NCBI GenBank assembly: GCA_964591275.1
Contig: CAZQAE010000070.1
Span: forward strand, 1 to 25,421
Direction: 5' to 3'
DNA length: 25,421 bases
Source of the DNA: G963674685 sp964591275
GTDB taxonomy: Bacteria > Lernaellota > Lernaellaia > JACKCT01
The position numbers were made by a program, and so were the translations under genes. Shown one piece after another: positions 8,004-16,193 of this stretch. Positions within the stretch are counted from its first letter, which is position 1. Each line of letters begins with the position of its first letter. A model generated the notes under the pieces. That model had not been told where the DNA came from and did not search any database. It saw nothing but the letters and a program-made list of their open reading frames with translations.

Positions 8004-8723
8004 ATGAAAAAATTGCTGTTTATTCTCCTGCTTCTCGTTGCGCTGCCTTTGGCGGCTTTCGCGCAAAACGATGATGTCGACGACGATGTGGATGACGACG
8101 CCGACGACGATAGCGCCGCCGACGATGACACTGCGGATGACGATACCGCAGATGATGATACCGCGGATGACGATACTGCGGATGACGATCAGGATATTGA
8201 AGAGGAGCTGGAACATGAGATCACTATCTGGATCGAAGAAGCTGTGCAGGAGGACAATAATGTCCGCCTGACGATTTACTGCAAGGACCTGAACCGCCGC
8301 ATTCACCTGCGGCGCATCAATAGGAATTTTTCCGCCAAACCTCTTGATGAACGCGTGCTCGTTGGCAGTATTAAAATCTCGGACCAGAATCCGACGCCTA
8401 TACATGATACGTTTTTCGGCGTTGAAAAAGACGTTTTTCAGATTGAAGTCCTTGAGGAGTGCGCTCCATCAGGCAGCAATCGGTACGCCCTGCAAAACAG
8501 ATACGAAGACGGTTCTGCGGGACGACTGAGCACTTACACGCTGGATGTCACCGGGACCAGCGCCGAGTGCGGCGGCGTCGAGCGACCGAGCGTCGAGGAC
8601 GACGAAGATGATGACGATTCAAGCGCGTGCGCGATAGCCGGGAAAAACGACAAAACGTCGCCGGCGCTTATGACTCTTTTCGCCGCCGGTCTTGCCTTTG
8701 CGCTCCTTAGGCGTCGCCGGTAG
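8004..8723 (+). CDS. Exported Asp-rich protein with C-terminal membrane-anchor/sorting-like tail
   Basis: A protein of 239 residues whose family I do not recognise. Residues 1-20 form a signal peptide (MKKLLFILLLLVALPLAAFA). Residues 22-63 are a highly acidic linker of DDD units, ending in four exact TADDD repeats. A folded middle (about 65-190) follows, then a second acidic patch EDDEDDDDSS. The tail has a single Cys (SSACAIAG), a hydrophobic stretch (ALMTLFAAGLAFALL) and RRRR. That tripartite end resembles Cys-containing C-terminal sorting signals such as MYXO-CTERM, which are cleaved by a rhombosortase- or myxosortase-type protease. The start is supported by GAGGG 6 nt upstream. It is likely surface exposed and may bind divalent cations; that is inference. 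Confidence 0.85.
   Translation: MKKLLFILLLLVALPLAAFAQNDDVDDDVDDDADDDSAADDDTADDDTADDDTADDDTADDDQDIEEELEHEITIWIEEAVQEDNNVRLTIYCKDLNRRIHLRRINRNFSAKPLDERVLVGSIKISDQNPTPIHDTFFGVEKDVFQIEVLEECAPSGSNRYALQNRYEDGSAGRLSTYTLDVTGTSAECGGVERPSVEDDEDDDDSSACAIAGKNDKTSPALMTLFAAGLAFALLRRRR
8130..8189 (+). repeat. Four tandem 15-bp repeats (TADDD)
   Basis: Four in-frame 15-nt units of the form AC(T/C)GC(G/A)GATGA(C/T)GAT encode TADDD four times. They differ only at third codon positions, so they are either old or selected at protein level. Confidence 0.85.
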
Positions 8724-8730
8724 GCGTAAG

Positions 8731-8758
8731 CCGCCCGCCCCTGGGCGGATTTCATTCT
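8731..8758. terminator. Hairpin between convergent genes
   Basis: CCGCCC (8731-8736) pairs with GGGCGG (8743-8748) around GCCCCT. A T-rich run (ATTTCATTCTATTTTTT) follows on the plus strand, partly inside the end of the convergent radical SAM gene. Best read as the terminator for the Asp-rich protein gene; the minus-strand direction has no clear T-run. Confidence 0.45.
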
Positions 8759-10109
8759 ATTTTTTGGTTACACTTTCCAGATAGATCAGCTTATCGCGCC
8801 GCACGTTGGCGGTGGCTCCTGAGGGGCATTCGCCAAGGTCGAGGGATACATCCCCCTTGCCGCAGTTTTCCGCCAATTCCGTATCGTAGATAAAGGGATC
8901 GCAGGCGGTGATGAAGCCCAGCAGGATATTGCGTCCGGGCAGGCGGGACAGATCGAAACCGAATGTGAGAAGCAGCCGCAGGATCACGCCGTCGAATGCG
9001 AATCCCATTCCCCGCCATGTGAGAAAATGAGGAATCATGGCAAAGGCCAGGCGCAATCCCGGCCCGAAACGTTTGCCCTTTTTCGCCTCATCCGCATAGC
9101 GATCCAGCTTTGCCTCCAATCCCGCAAAGCGCACGAAGTCCGACAGCGGCGCCCAACCCTCTTTAGTCCGCCGGACAATGTAGTGCTGATTATAAAAACA
9201 TTTTCGCACGCGAAACATATGCAAAAAGGCGAAATAGAGTTTCTGAAAGACATGGATGTCGGCTCGGTTGATTCGACGTTCCGTCTGATCTTCCAGAAAA
9301 TCGATCAGTTCATCGGGCACGCACAGGCCTATACCTTCCAAACTCCGCCCAAGACCTAAAAAGCGCGTGGACAGGAAAAATACTTCCTTGATGTTCGAAT
9401 GTTTCGCGGCAAAGTCAAGAATCTTTGACATCTGACTTTCATTCAAATTCTTGGAGACGGTCACTTTCAGGTCCACCGAGATGCCGAATTTTTCCAGATT
9501 TTTGATGGCTTTGCTTTTCACGTCCATAAGCGCCTTGCCGCGGATTTTCTCGTACACGGCGTCATCGTCCAGGCTGTCGAATTGCAGATGCGTCTCGCGC
9601 AATCCCGCCTCTTTGAGGCCTCGTACGAAATCCTCATCTTGCAAGGCGATGCCGTTGGTGTGCAGCGACGAGAAGTTGCCCGATTTTTCGACCATGCGAA
9701 TGAGTTCCGTCAGATCCTCACGCATGGTCGGCTCCGCGCCCATCAGATCGATCTTGCATCGCTTTCGGTCACGCAGAAATTCGGCCAGCTTCTCTTTGGG
9801 ATAATCCGGCAGAGGCCGCAGGTTCGCCGAGGCCAGGCAGATCGGGCAGGTCAGGTTGCATCTGTCGGTGGTGCGAATGATGTAATCGGTCTGCGGGTAA
9901 GATTCCTTGATAAGACCGAAATAGAAGTCATGCAGGTTGCCGTATTGATCCGGATGGTCCGACAGTTTTTGGCGGACAACCCCGTGCTCCGGGCATTGCC
10001 TGGACAGCCAGATGCCCTCGTCGTCCTTTTCAATTTGGGCCGGGGCGATTTCCAGGCACGTGGGGCAAACACTCTTTGTTTTACGAAGCACTTCCATGCC
10101 CGTAAGCAT
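8757..10109 (-). CDS. Radical SAM protein with N-terminal CPxC/CPEHG motif (Tes/MJ0619-like)
   Basis: The 450-residue protein has the radical SAM [4Fe-4S] motif RCNLTCPIC (Cys 84, 88, 91) and a SAM-binding-type GAEPTMREDL (GGEP-like) at about 124-133. It also has an N-terminal pair CPTC (15, 18) and CPEHG (39-43), resembling a zinc-ribbon/rubredoxin-like module. That head-plus-radical-SAM layout is known from archaeal tetraether lipid synthase (Tes), MJ0619-type methylases and bacterial relatives linked to membrane-spanning lipids. The C-terminal third has hydrophobic stretches and extra Cys (near ITACDPF and ENCGKG). The substrate cannot be determined; a lipid is plausible but is inference. 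Starts at 10109 or 10097 (MEVLRK) are both possible and neither has a clear ribosome site. Single gene, convergent with the Asp-rich protein gene. Confidence 0.82.
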   Translation of the reverse strand: MLTGMEVLRKTKSVCPTCLEIAPAQIEKDDEGIWLSRQCPEHGVVRQKLSDHPDQYGNLHDFYFGLIKESYPQTDYIIRTTDRCNLTCPICLASANLRPLPDYPKEKLAEFLRDRKRCKIDLMGAEPTMREDLTELIRMVEKSGNFSSLHTNGIALQDEDFVRGLKEAGLRETHLQFDSLDDDAVYEKIRGKALMDVKSKAIKNLEKFGISVDLKVTVSKNLNESQMSKILDFAAKHSNIKEVFFLSTRFLGLGRSLEGIGLCVPDELIDFLEDQTERRINRADIHVFQKLYFAFLHMFRVRKCFYNQHYIVRRTKEGWAPLSDFVRFAGLEAKLDRYADEAKKGKRFGPGLRLAFAMIPHFLTWRGMGFAFDGVILRLLLTFGFDLSRLPGRNILLGFITACDPFIYDTELAENCGKGDVSLDLGECPSGATANVRRDKLIYLESVTKK

Positions 10110-10432
10110 AGCATGATTGGGAAAGGAATGTCGCCCCTTGCACCTTCGTTAATTCATCATGAGCCTCGTTAGAGGCGACTGTTTGCAGCCCGCTTCACGG
10201 GCTTCGTATGAATTTGATGATGTACATATGGATCCGGCTCTGACGAACCGGGCTACAAACTGACGCCCCGATGCGGGGCTTTTTCGGAATTTCTAGTTCT
10301 TAAATTACGAATTGCAAATTCATTCGAAATTTCGCATTCCGCATTCGAAATTCCGCATTTCTTTAGCCGCCCTGCAATCGCGGTTCCCTTCGACCATGCT
10401 CAGGGCAGGAAAAACCGGTCCTACACTGGTCA
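10110..10432. repeat. Repeat-rich intergenic region with small hairpins
   Basis: No gene seen. It holds several short dispersed elements. Hairpins lie at 10163-10176 (GCCTC-GTTA-GAGGC, followed by GAC), 10187-10203 (AGCCCG-CTTCA-CGGGCT) and 10265-10279 (GCCCCG-ATG-CGGGGC followed by TTTTT). A 20-nt block at 10335-10354 is the exact reverse complement of 24375-24394. The right end, 10419-10440, belongs to the CACTAATCAC repeat family. Most of it looks like accumulated repeat DNA rather than regulatory sequence. Confidence 0.65.
10265..10284 (+). terminator. Terminator-like hairpin (possibly a repeat module)
   Basis: A 6-bp G/C stem with a 3-nt loop is followed by five T on the plus strand. 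No plus-strand gene lies upstream for more than 1.5 kb, and on the minus strand no T-run follows. It may be one more copy of the AGCCCC/GGGGCG hairpin module rather than a working terminator. Confidence 0.35.
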
Positions 10433-10440
10433 CTAATCAC
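10419..10440 (+). repeat. CACTAATCAC-type dispersed repeat island, copy 2
   Basis: TCCTACACTG, two variable bases and CACTAATCAC match 15596-15617 at 20 of 22 positions. The stop codon of der lies in this copy. Confidence 0.7.
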
Positions 10441-11773
10441 GGCCACTTGTTTGAGTGCGTTTCTTGAACAACAATCTGATCGGAACACCGGTGAAATCGG
10501 CCGATTCGCGGATGGTTCGCGTGAGGAAGCGTTCGTAGCTGAAATGCACCGCATCCGGATAGTTGGTAAAAATCACGAAAGTCGGCGGGCGCACTGAAGT
10601 TTGCACAGTGTAGTAGAATTTCAATTGCCGGTTTTTCACGATGGGTGCGGTATGCGTTGTCGTAGCCGCTTCAATCAGGCGGTTGAGCGGTCCGGTGTCC
10701 AGACGCAGGTTGTGCGCGGTGCTGACACGTTCAACGACAGGGAATATGCGACCGATCCCCTTGCCGGTTTTCGCCGAAATTTCTAGGCTCGGAATATAAT
10801 TTAAGTGCCGCAGTCGAAAGTCGATCCGATCCAGCACAAGCTTTCGCCAGGCCGTTATGTCTTCGATGAGATCGATTTTATTAAAGAGCCATATCACAGC
10901 GCGGCCCCGCTCAATCGCGTAAGTCGTGACGCGCAGGGTCTGGTCGTCAAAACCTTCCGTGGCGTCCACGAGCGCCAGGGCCACGTGGCATCGGTCCAGG
11001 GATTTGAGCGCCTTGATAACGCTAAACTTTTCCAGACGATATTTGACCCTGGCCTTACGGCGAATCCCGGCGGTGTCGATAAGCATGTAGGGTTTGCCGC
11101 CGTACTCGAAGGGGATGTCGATGGCGTCTCGCGTCGTGCCGGGCAGGTCCGAAACGATAAGCCTTTCGGCCCCGACGAGTTTATTGATAAGAGAGCTTTT
11201 CCCCACGTTCGGTTTGCCGACGACCGCGATGCGCGTTCGCATGACACCGGACTCATCCAGGGGTTTTTCGTCTTCTTCAGCTTCCGGCAGGGCATCGACG
11301 ACTTTCTCAAAAAGGTCCCAGACGCCGGTTTTTTCCCTCGCGCTGATAAGCTCCAGTTCTTCCATTCCCAGGGAGTAAAACTCCATCGCCGCTTGTTCCT
11401 GCTTGGGGCTTTCTACTTTGTTGGCGACGTAAAAGACTTTCTTTTTGGTTTTTCGCAGGAGTTCGGCGATATCCCGGTCGTCGGGCGTCAAGCCGCTGCG
11501 CGCATCGAGCATAAAGATGATGCAGTCCGCTTCTTCGATGGCGAAATGCACCGCCTCGACGACGCGTTCGATAAGTTCATCCTCGACATTCAGGGCCATG
11601 CCGCCTGTGTCCACGAGGTCGAAGTTGCGATCACAGAAATTTACGCGCGCGTAGTGCAGGTCTCTTGTGACGCCGGGAATGCCGTCCACAAGGGCCTTCT
11701 TTGAACCGGCGAGGCGATTAAAGAGCGTGCTTTTGCCCGTGTTGGGGCGTCCGACTATAGCGACAAGGGGCAT
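10433..11773 (-). CDS. der: Ribosome-associated tandem GTPase Der (EngA)
   Basis: A 446-residue protein with two G domains and a KH-like C-terminal domain, the hallmark of Der, which acts in 50S ribosome maturation. G domain 1 has Walker A GRPNTGKS (8-15), DTGG (56-59) and NKVE (118-121), with Glu in place of the usual Asp of NKxD. G domain 2 has GKPNVGKS (about 186-193), DTAGIRRK and NKID. The C-terminal domain ends in the conserved GVPIRLLFKKR. The last few residues (TQTSGRD) and the TAG stop overlap a dispersed repeat. The start ATG shares its A with the TGA stop of era, so translation is probably coupled. Third gene of rnc-era-der. Confidence 0.97.
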   Translation of the reverse strand: MPLVAIVGRPNTGKSTLFNRLAGSKKALVDGIPGVTRDLHYARVNFCDRNFDLVDTGGMALNVEDELIERVVEAVHFAIEEADCIIFMLDARSGLTPDDRDIAELLRKTKKKVFYVANKVESPKQEQAAMEFYSLGMEELELISAREKTGVWDLFEKVVDALPEAEEDEKPLDESGVMRTRIAVVGKPNVGKSSLINKLVGAERLIVSDLPGTTRDAIDIPFEYGGKPYMLIDTAGIRRKARVKYRLEKFSVIKALKSLDRCHVALALVDATEGFDDQTLRVTTYAIERGRAVIWLFNKIDLIEDITAWRKLVLDRIDFRLRHLNYIPSLEISAKTGKGIGRIFPVVERVSTAHNLRLDTGPLNRLIEAATTTHTAPIVKNRQLKFYYTVQTSVRPPTFVIFTNYPDAVHFSYERFLTRTIRESADFTGVPIRLLFKKRTQTSGRD

Positions 11774-12693
11774 CAGGTATATCCCAGATCTTTTAGAAAG
11801 TTTTCATTGTGCGTCCAGTTTTTGCGCACTTTGACGAAGAGCTTGAGAAACACCTTCGTTTCCGTGAACTCCTCAATCTCCAGCCTGGCGGCCTGCCCAA
11901 TTTTTTTCAGCATCGACCCTTTGGCGCCGATGATGATACCCTTCTGGCTGTCTTTTTCTACAACGATGTCTGCTTCAATGAACAGAAGGTCGCCTGCGGC
12001 CTTTGGTTCCGTATAGTTTTGTATGGTGACCGCCGTCGCGTAAGGCAGTTCCTTTTCGGTGAAAAGAAACACCTGCCGGCGAATCATCTCCGCTGCGAGA
12101 AAGCGCATATTCTCCGTGCTGATCTGATCTTCCGGATAATACGCCGGACCGAAAGGCATCGCCGCCAAAACAACGTCCATCAGGCGATCGACGTTGGTTC
12201 CTTTTTCCGCAGATATGGAAAAGGCATTTTCAAAGCGCCCCGCCTCCATCAGCTCAACCTGCCGGGGCATCAGCGTCTCGATATTCGCCAGTTTGTCGAT
12301 CTTGTTGAAGACCAACAAGGCCGGTGTGCCGGATCGACTGATGCGCGTTGCCAAAAGGTCTTCCGCCTCGGGGTTCGATTTTAAAACATCGACGAGAAAC
12401 AGTATCAGGTCCGCGTCGCCCAGGGCGCGAAAAACCTCCCGATTAAGACGCTCGTTGAGCTTGCTGGCGCTCCGGCAGAGACCCGGCGTGTCCAGAAAAA
12501 TCACCTGCGCTTCCTCGGTATGATAAATTCCGGTAATCCGGTCACGCGTGGTTTGGGGCTTGGGCGTGACGATGGCGAGCGTTTCTGAAAGGATGTGGTT
12601 CAATAAAGTGGACTTGCCTGCGTTGGGCAGCCCTATAATTGCCACGTATCCCGAGCGGAAAGTCGAGTCTGCGCTGTCGGTTTCAGGATTCAT
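11773..12693 (-). CDS. era: GTPase Era
   Basis: A 306-residue protein with an N-terminal Era G domain and a C-terminal KH domain. Walker A is GLPNAGKS (about 21-28). The switch region PKPQTTRDRITGI is an Era signature, followed by DTPG and NKID. The KH domain contains IIIGAKGSMLKKIGQAAR, the Era GxxG motif that binds the 3' end of 16S rRNA. Era assists 30S assembly. The ATG overlaps the rnc stop (ATGA) and its own TGA overlaps the der start (TGATG), so all three genes form one translationally coupled unit. Confidence 0.97.
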   Translation of the reverse strand: MNPETDSADSTFRSGYVAIIGLPNAGKSTLLNHILSETLAIVTPKPQTTRDRITGIYHTEEAQVIFLDTPGLCRSASKLNERLNREVFRALGDADLILFLVDVLKSNPEAEDLLATRISRSGTPALLVFNKIDKLANIETLMPRQVELMEAGRFENAFSISAEKGTNVDRLMDVVLAAMPFGPAYYPEDQISTENMRFLAAEMIRRQVFLFTEKELPYATAVTIQNYTEPKAAGDLLFIEADIVVEKDSQKGIIIGAKGSMLKKIGQAARLEIEEFTETKVFLKLFVKVRKNWTHNENFLKDLGYT

Positions 12694-13451
12694 TTTCGTA
12701 AAATCACGGGATTAATAGTCGCCGGATCATTGCCGCGCAGTTCTAAAAACGCGGCGCGCGCGGCGGACTGTTCCGCGTCCTTTTTCGTGCGGCCCTCGCC
12801 ATGTCCATAAACTTTGTCGGCCACGCTCATTTCGACGGAAAATTCCTTGGCATGGTCCGGCCCTTTGGAGGAAATAACCTTGTAAACGGGTGTCAAACTG
12901 AACATGGTCTGCGTCAATTCCTGCAGCCGGGTTTTATAATCGTACACGAGTATCTTCTCGTAGTCGCCCGAAAAAAGATCGGCGAATTGAATTTTGACAA
13001 ATTCCATGGCCCGGTCGAAGCCGAAGTCGAAATAGATTGCACCGATGATCGACTCGAAAACATCGGCAAGAATGCTTTCCTTTTCTCGGCCCATCGTCTG
13101 CTGCTCACCGTAAGAAAAACGTATATAATCGCCCAGATTCAACTTTCTCGCCAGACGCGCCAAAGACACGCGATTGACCGCCGAGGCCCGAATTTTTGAC
13201 AGTTCCCCCACATCGATTTCGGGAAAACGATCCATCAGCAGGTGCGACATGGCCAGATCCAAAACGGCGTCGCCAAGAAACTCCAGGCGTTCGTAATCGC
13301 CGGCGCCGTCGCCCGGGTGCTCATGCAAAAAAGATCGGTGGGTCAGCGCCTGCGCCATATGACCGCTGTCTGCAAAGCTCAAGTCCAGGCAGGAACAAAT
13401 TTCTTGCAATGCTTTTGTTAAATCATCTTCCAAAATGAAGGTCCAAACCAA
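12690..13451 (-). CDS. rnc: Ribonuclease III
   Basis: The protein has the RNase III catalytic signature ERLEFLGDAVLDL, a helix with the second acidic cluster (ADVFESIIGAIY), and a C-terminal double-stranded-RNA-binding domain (DYKTRLQELTQ to QSAARAAFLEL). It cuts double-stranded RNA in rRNA precursors and mRNA. Length is about 250 residues, usual for the family. There is no ATG upstream of the conserved core, so the start must be non-ATG. TTG at 13451 gives 253 residues and TTG at 13433 gives 247; neither has a strong ribosome site. The stop TGA overlaps the era ATG by 4 nt. A TTGACA occurs about 60 nt upstream, but I see no convincing -10 with it. Confidence 0.95.
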   Translation of the reverse strand: MVWTFILEDDLTKALQEICSCLDLSFADSGHMAQALTHRSFLHEHPGDGAGDYERLEFLGDAVLDLAMSHLLMDRFPEIDVGELSKIRASAVNRVSLARLARKLNLGDYIRFSYGEQQTMGREKESILADVFESIIGAIYFDFGFDRAMEFVKIQFADLFSGDYEKILVYDYKTRLQELTQTMFSLTPVYKVISSKGPDHAKEFSVEMSVADKVYGHGEGRTKKDAEQSAARAAFLELRGNDPATINPVILRK

Positions 13452-13590
13452 TAATCCGCGGCATCAATGGCACGAAACTCAAGCCGTTGTCAACGATCCG
13501 CGGCAATCCACGGATTTTGATGACCCTAATCTTTGCCATTGGCAACGAAGCCACCGAAGTCGGCGGAGTAAGGGGAATCTCTTTGCCGGA

Positions 13591-15249
13591 CTAGACGCTG
13601 ACGCGAAATTCCTGCCATGCCTGCTGTTTGAGCCAATCACGGTAATCGGGATGCGCCACGGAGATGATAGACTTGATAAAACTATGTTGGTCCATGGCAT
13701 TGATTTTGGCGATGCCGTGCTCAGTCACCAGATACGTGAGCGCTCCATCCCGAGTTCCCATCAAATCGGGACCGATAATACTGATGGGCGTGCCGTGCGG
13801 CAGGAAGGGAAAGACCGATGAGCGTCGTTTGCCCTCGGGCGTTTTGTGCGTGGATTTGCAGCACAGATAGCTGACGCCGCCCCTGGCGAGGCCGCGCACG
13901 ATCGTGGCGGCGCCCCCTATGCCGGAGTAATGATTCTTGTCGCGACCGCCGCTGTTGATGTGTCCTTGAAAGTCCACGGACAAAACATTGTTGATGCCCA
14001 TTCCACCGAAGAAGCCTTCCGGTACCACAACACGGGAGGCCGGGGCGCAAATGACACTCTTATTATGGTCCAGCTTTTCATAAAAATCGCTGCCCTGCTC
14101 GCCCATGGTGAATGTGCAGCAAATCTTGCCGTCAATCATGGTGCGCGTGCCGTTGCGCTCGATGAAATGCGTGCCGTTGACCTTGCCCGCCTCCAGCAGG
14201 TTCATGGTGAAAGGCTCAAGCATCTCGGTATAGCAACGTCCGGTCCATTTTGTATTCATCAGTCCCTTGATGGCCAGCACGCCGGTTCCGCCGATCCCTA
14301 CCTGGATAGCGCGGCCTTTCACGATATCCATGTTCGCTTCGATATGGTTCACGACGTGGCCGGCGATGGCGATTTCCTCTTTTGACGGATGGTCAAAGGC
14401 TCCTGCGGGCAGGCCGGGGATTTTGCCGTCGTCTTCGATGACGAAAAGGCGTCCCTGCGCGGCGGCGTCCTTGAATTTGTCGGCGTGAATCGTGTTCGCG
14501 GCATCCTCGCCATAACCCCAGGTGAAAGGATAATCGCGGTTGATGTAGAGAAGGATCTTCGCATCAGACTCACGCAGCAGGATTTCGAGCATCTCGGAGG
14601 TGGCGCCGTTGGCCACGCCGTGGCTCAAAAAGCCCTTTTCGTCGGGCGGCGTCATGATCAGCGGAAAGACATCGACCGCCAATTCCCGATTCTCGTCGTA
14701 GCCCATGGCGTAAACGGCGTCGGGAAAGTGAACCGACTGCATGTGCACGATGCCCATGCGCGATTTATTGCGGCCCATGAAAGCCGAATGCTTCAAGCGT
14801 GTAATGGTGTTTATGGGTATGATCATATTTTCTGCGGCGCCGGTAAAGGCCGAGGCGAAGATGATGCGGCGCTCGCGCAGTTCCTTAAAATGTTCGATCA
14901 GCTTTTCGAGCCCTTCCAGCTTTTTCGTAATGGTGTTGGCTTTACGCGCAATGTTTCCGAAGATGCCCGGATTGCCCTGTTTTCCCAGGAAGCCTTCGAA
15001 CAAACCCTTACTGGCCAGTGCGTCGCCGACGAGAAGGCGATGCGGAGCCATAAACAGAGCATTTTTAATGGTGAGGTCGGTCAAATCCTCAGCAATGATG
15101 TGATCCCACAGGTCCTCATAGAATCTTACCGGTTCGGATGTCGCAAAACCCGATACGATTCTTGAGCCGGAAACGACCGTTTCCTTCAAGGCCTGCTGGT
15201 GCGTTGTCAGGTGGTCGAAAAAATGCTGCGGGTAGTTTTGCTCAGACAT
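13591..15249 (-). CDS. Acetyl-CoA hydrolase/transferase-family CoA-transferase
   Basis: A 552-residue protein of the acetyl-CoA hydrolase/CoA-transferase family (Ach1, Cat1, 4-hydroxybutyrate CoA-transferase). Two alpha/beta halves are visible. The N-terminal half includes HMQSVHFPDAVYAMG and VFPLIMTPPDEKGFLSHG. The C-terminal half includes QVGIGGTGVLAIKGL, then TEMLEPFTMNLLEAGKVNG and FQGHINSGGRDKNHYSGIGG, which lines the CoA pocket in relatives. It would move CoA between acetyl- or butyryl-type acids, typical of fermentative or acetate metabolism. ATG 15249 is preferred over an upstream TTG because AGGAG lies 6 nt upstream. It is longer than 4HB-CoA transferases (about 430), closer to Ach1. 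It sits 139 nt ahead of rnc on the same strand. Confidence 0.88.
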   Translation of the reverse strand: MSEQNYPQHFFDHLTTHQQALKETVVSGSRIVSGFATSEPVRFYEDLWDHIIAEDLTDLTIKNALFMAPHRLLVGDALASKGLFEGFLGKQGNPGIFGNIARKANTITKKLEGLEKLIEHFKELRERRIIFASAFTGAAENMIIPINTITRLKHSAFMGRNKSRMGIVHMQSVHFPDAVYAMGYDENRELAVDVFPLIMTPPDEKGFLSHGVANGATSEMLEILLRESDAKILLYINRDYPFTWGYGEDAANTIHADKFKDAAAQGRLFVIEDDGKIPGLPAGAFDHPSKEEIAIAGHVVNHIEANMDIVKGRAIQVGIGGTGVLAIKGLMNTKWTGRCYTEMLEPFTMNLLEAGKVNGTHFIERNGTRTMIDGKICCTFTMGEQGSDFYEKLDHNKSVICAPASRVVVPEGFFGGMGINNVLSVDFQGHINSGGRDKNHYSGIGGAATIVRGLARGGVSYLCCKSTHKTPEGKRRSSVFPFLPHGTPISIIGPDLMGTRDGALTYLVTEHGIAKINAMDQHSFIKSIISVAHPDYRDWLKQQAWQEFRVSV

Positions 15250-15398
15250 GGCTATCTCCTGGGCTTTCAAGGGGAATCATCTCAGGCAGGCGAAGCTTGA
15301 AAGCCGGTAGTTTTCATTTTCTCAGTCGCTAATGCGGCTTTTCTTTTTTTATTTTCAAACAGAAGGTCGCGAACGTATTTTCGCTCGCGTACGGGCAC

Positions 15399-15428
15399 TT
15401 AATAATGGATGCCAACGCATATTGTCAA
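15399..15428 (-). promoter_or_regulatory. Possible sigma-70-type promoter of the CoA-transferase gene
   Basis: On the minus strand TTGACA (15428-15423) is followed after 18 nt by TATTAA (15404-15399). The -35 is perfect and the -10 matches 4 of 6. It lies about 150 nt upstream of the ATG at 15249. Confidence 0.35.
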
Positions 15429-15513
15429 CGTCTGATGGTAAATGCCGAGTTTCGAGCGTCGAATTGATTCCGCATTCCACGCTCGTAATTCCACATTGGC
15501 ATAGTCGCTCCTA

Positions 15514-15557
15514 TCCGCCTTCGCTAAGGCTTTCTCCTTCGCTAAAGCTATGGCGGA
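15514..15557. repeat. Palindromic TCCGCC...GGCGGA element
   Basis: TCCGCC (15514-15519) and GGCGGA (15552-15557) flank two direct copies of CCTTCGCTAA(A/G)GC. Reverse-complement forms of the same theme are common intergenic repeats in many bacteria, as I recall. Another short stem, CGCGA/TCGCG, follows near 15567-15584. Confidence 0.5.
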
Positions 15558-15595
15558 CAAATCGGCGCGACCGAGAAATCGCGGTTGGAAAGCGC

Positions 15596-15626
15596 TCCTA
15601 CACTGACCACTAATCACTAACCACTG
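15596..15626 (+). repeat. CACTAATCAC-type dispersed repeat island, copy 3
   Basis: The longest copy in the window, containing CACTAATCACTAACCACTG. It abuts the end of the decayed beta-helix gene and is preceded by AATCGCGGTT, which also precedes copy 2 (near 10376). Confidence 0.7.
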
Positions 15627-15636
15627 GCCGTTGTTA

Positions 15637-15895
15637 CGGTGTCCAGTCGTCCGCACCAATGTCTCAGCCCGCGCCATGGGGGCGCGCGTCACCCTCGAAG
15701 TCAAAGTCCACAAGAGCGGGAGTTATGTAATATGTCGGATCGATGCCGGTATCAATGCATTGGCTGGTGTCCTGTAGGTGATAATTGCCGCCCGCCGAAT
15801 CGACGAAGAGCGGGTCGACGCTGATGTTGCCGAATGCCTCGGTGCAGCCGGTCCATGCGCCGCAACGGTTTACATCTTCGATTGTATTTGCTTCG
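15637..15895 (-). pseudogene. Decayed C-terminal end of a beta-helix (choice-of-anchor Q type) surface protein
   Basis: Reading the minus strand, NISVDPLFVDSAGGNYHLQ, then SQCIDTG and FDFEGDARPHGAG are the closing strands of secreted right-handed beta-helix proteins. In that family they normally run on into DIGADEW. Here the frame meets TGA (15664-15666) and the same frame then continues DIGADDWTP to a second stop at 15637. Upstream of about 15895 the frame loses any family resemblance and runs into GC-rich repeat DNA (hairpin at 16032-16051). It is therefore a relic of only about 80 codons of a large gene. No hairpin follows this TGA at SECIS distance, so I read it as a nonsense mutation. 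Confidence 0.55.
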
Positions 15896-16031
15896 GAGCC
15901 AAAGCGCTGTCGGCCTTGCTGCGCACCATCGGCTCGGGAAAACGGCCTGAAGTGCTCGTCTGCAGGCCGGATAGCGTCTGCCTGAAGAGGACTTGCACCT
16001 CTCTGACCGAACACGTTCTCAGGCGCACTGG

Positions 16032-16051
16032 CACAGGCGCCCCCGCCTGTG
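16032..16051. repeat. CACAGGCG-CCCC-CGCCTGTG hairpin
   Basis: A perfect 8-bp stem with a CCCC loop, in the style of small dispersed GC-rich hairpins elsewhere in the window. No T-run follows on either side. Confidence 0.6.
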
Positions 16052-16193
16052 TTCATCCCTTGAAATTATTTCATAGGAATGAGTGATGCGCCAAAAGGAT
16101 TATCTTAGGGCCATTCGTGACTGGCATCGTTCGCCTTGGACCTGCCTGTTACCCCACTTTGTTAACCAATCTCTCATAAACAAAAGAGACAGG

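Noticed and set aside
13520..13560. Hairpin CCGCCG-ACTT-CGGTGG (minus strand) as terminator of the CoA-transferase gene
   Set aside because: No T-run follows and one pair is G-T; it is too weak to call.
15664..15666. The TGA of the beta-helix relic as a second selenocysteine codon
   Set aside because: No stem-loop of SECIS type follows within about 40 nt, and the family does not have Cys at this place.
15985..16062. Possible group II intron fragment (GAGGTGCAAGTCCTC-like stem on the minus strand)
   Set aside because: Only a short 4-bp stem supports it; no domain V, intron boundary or reverse transcriptase is present.
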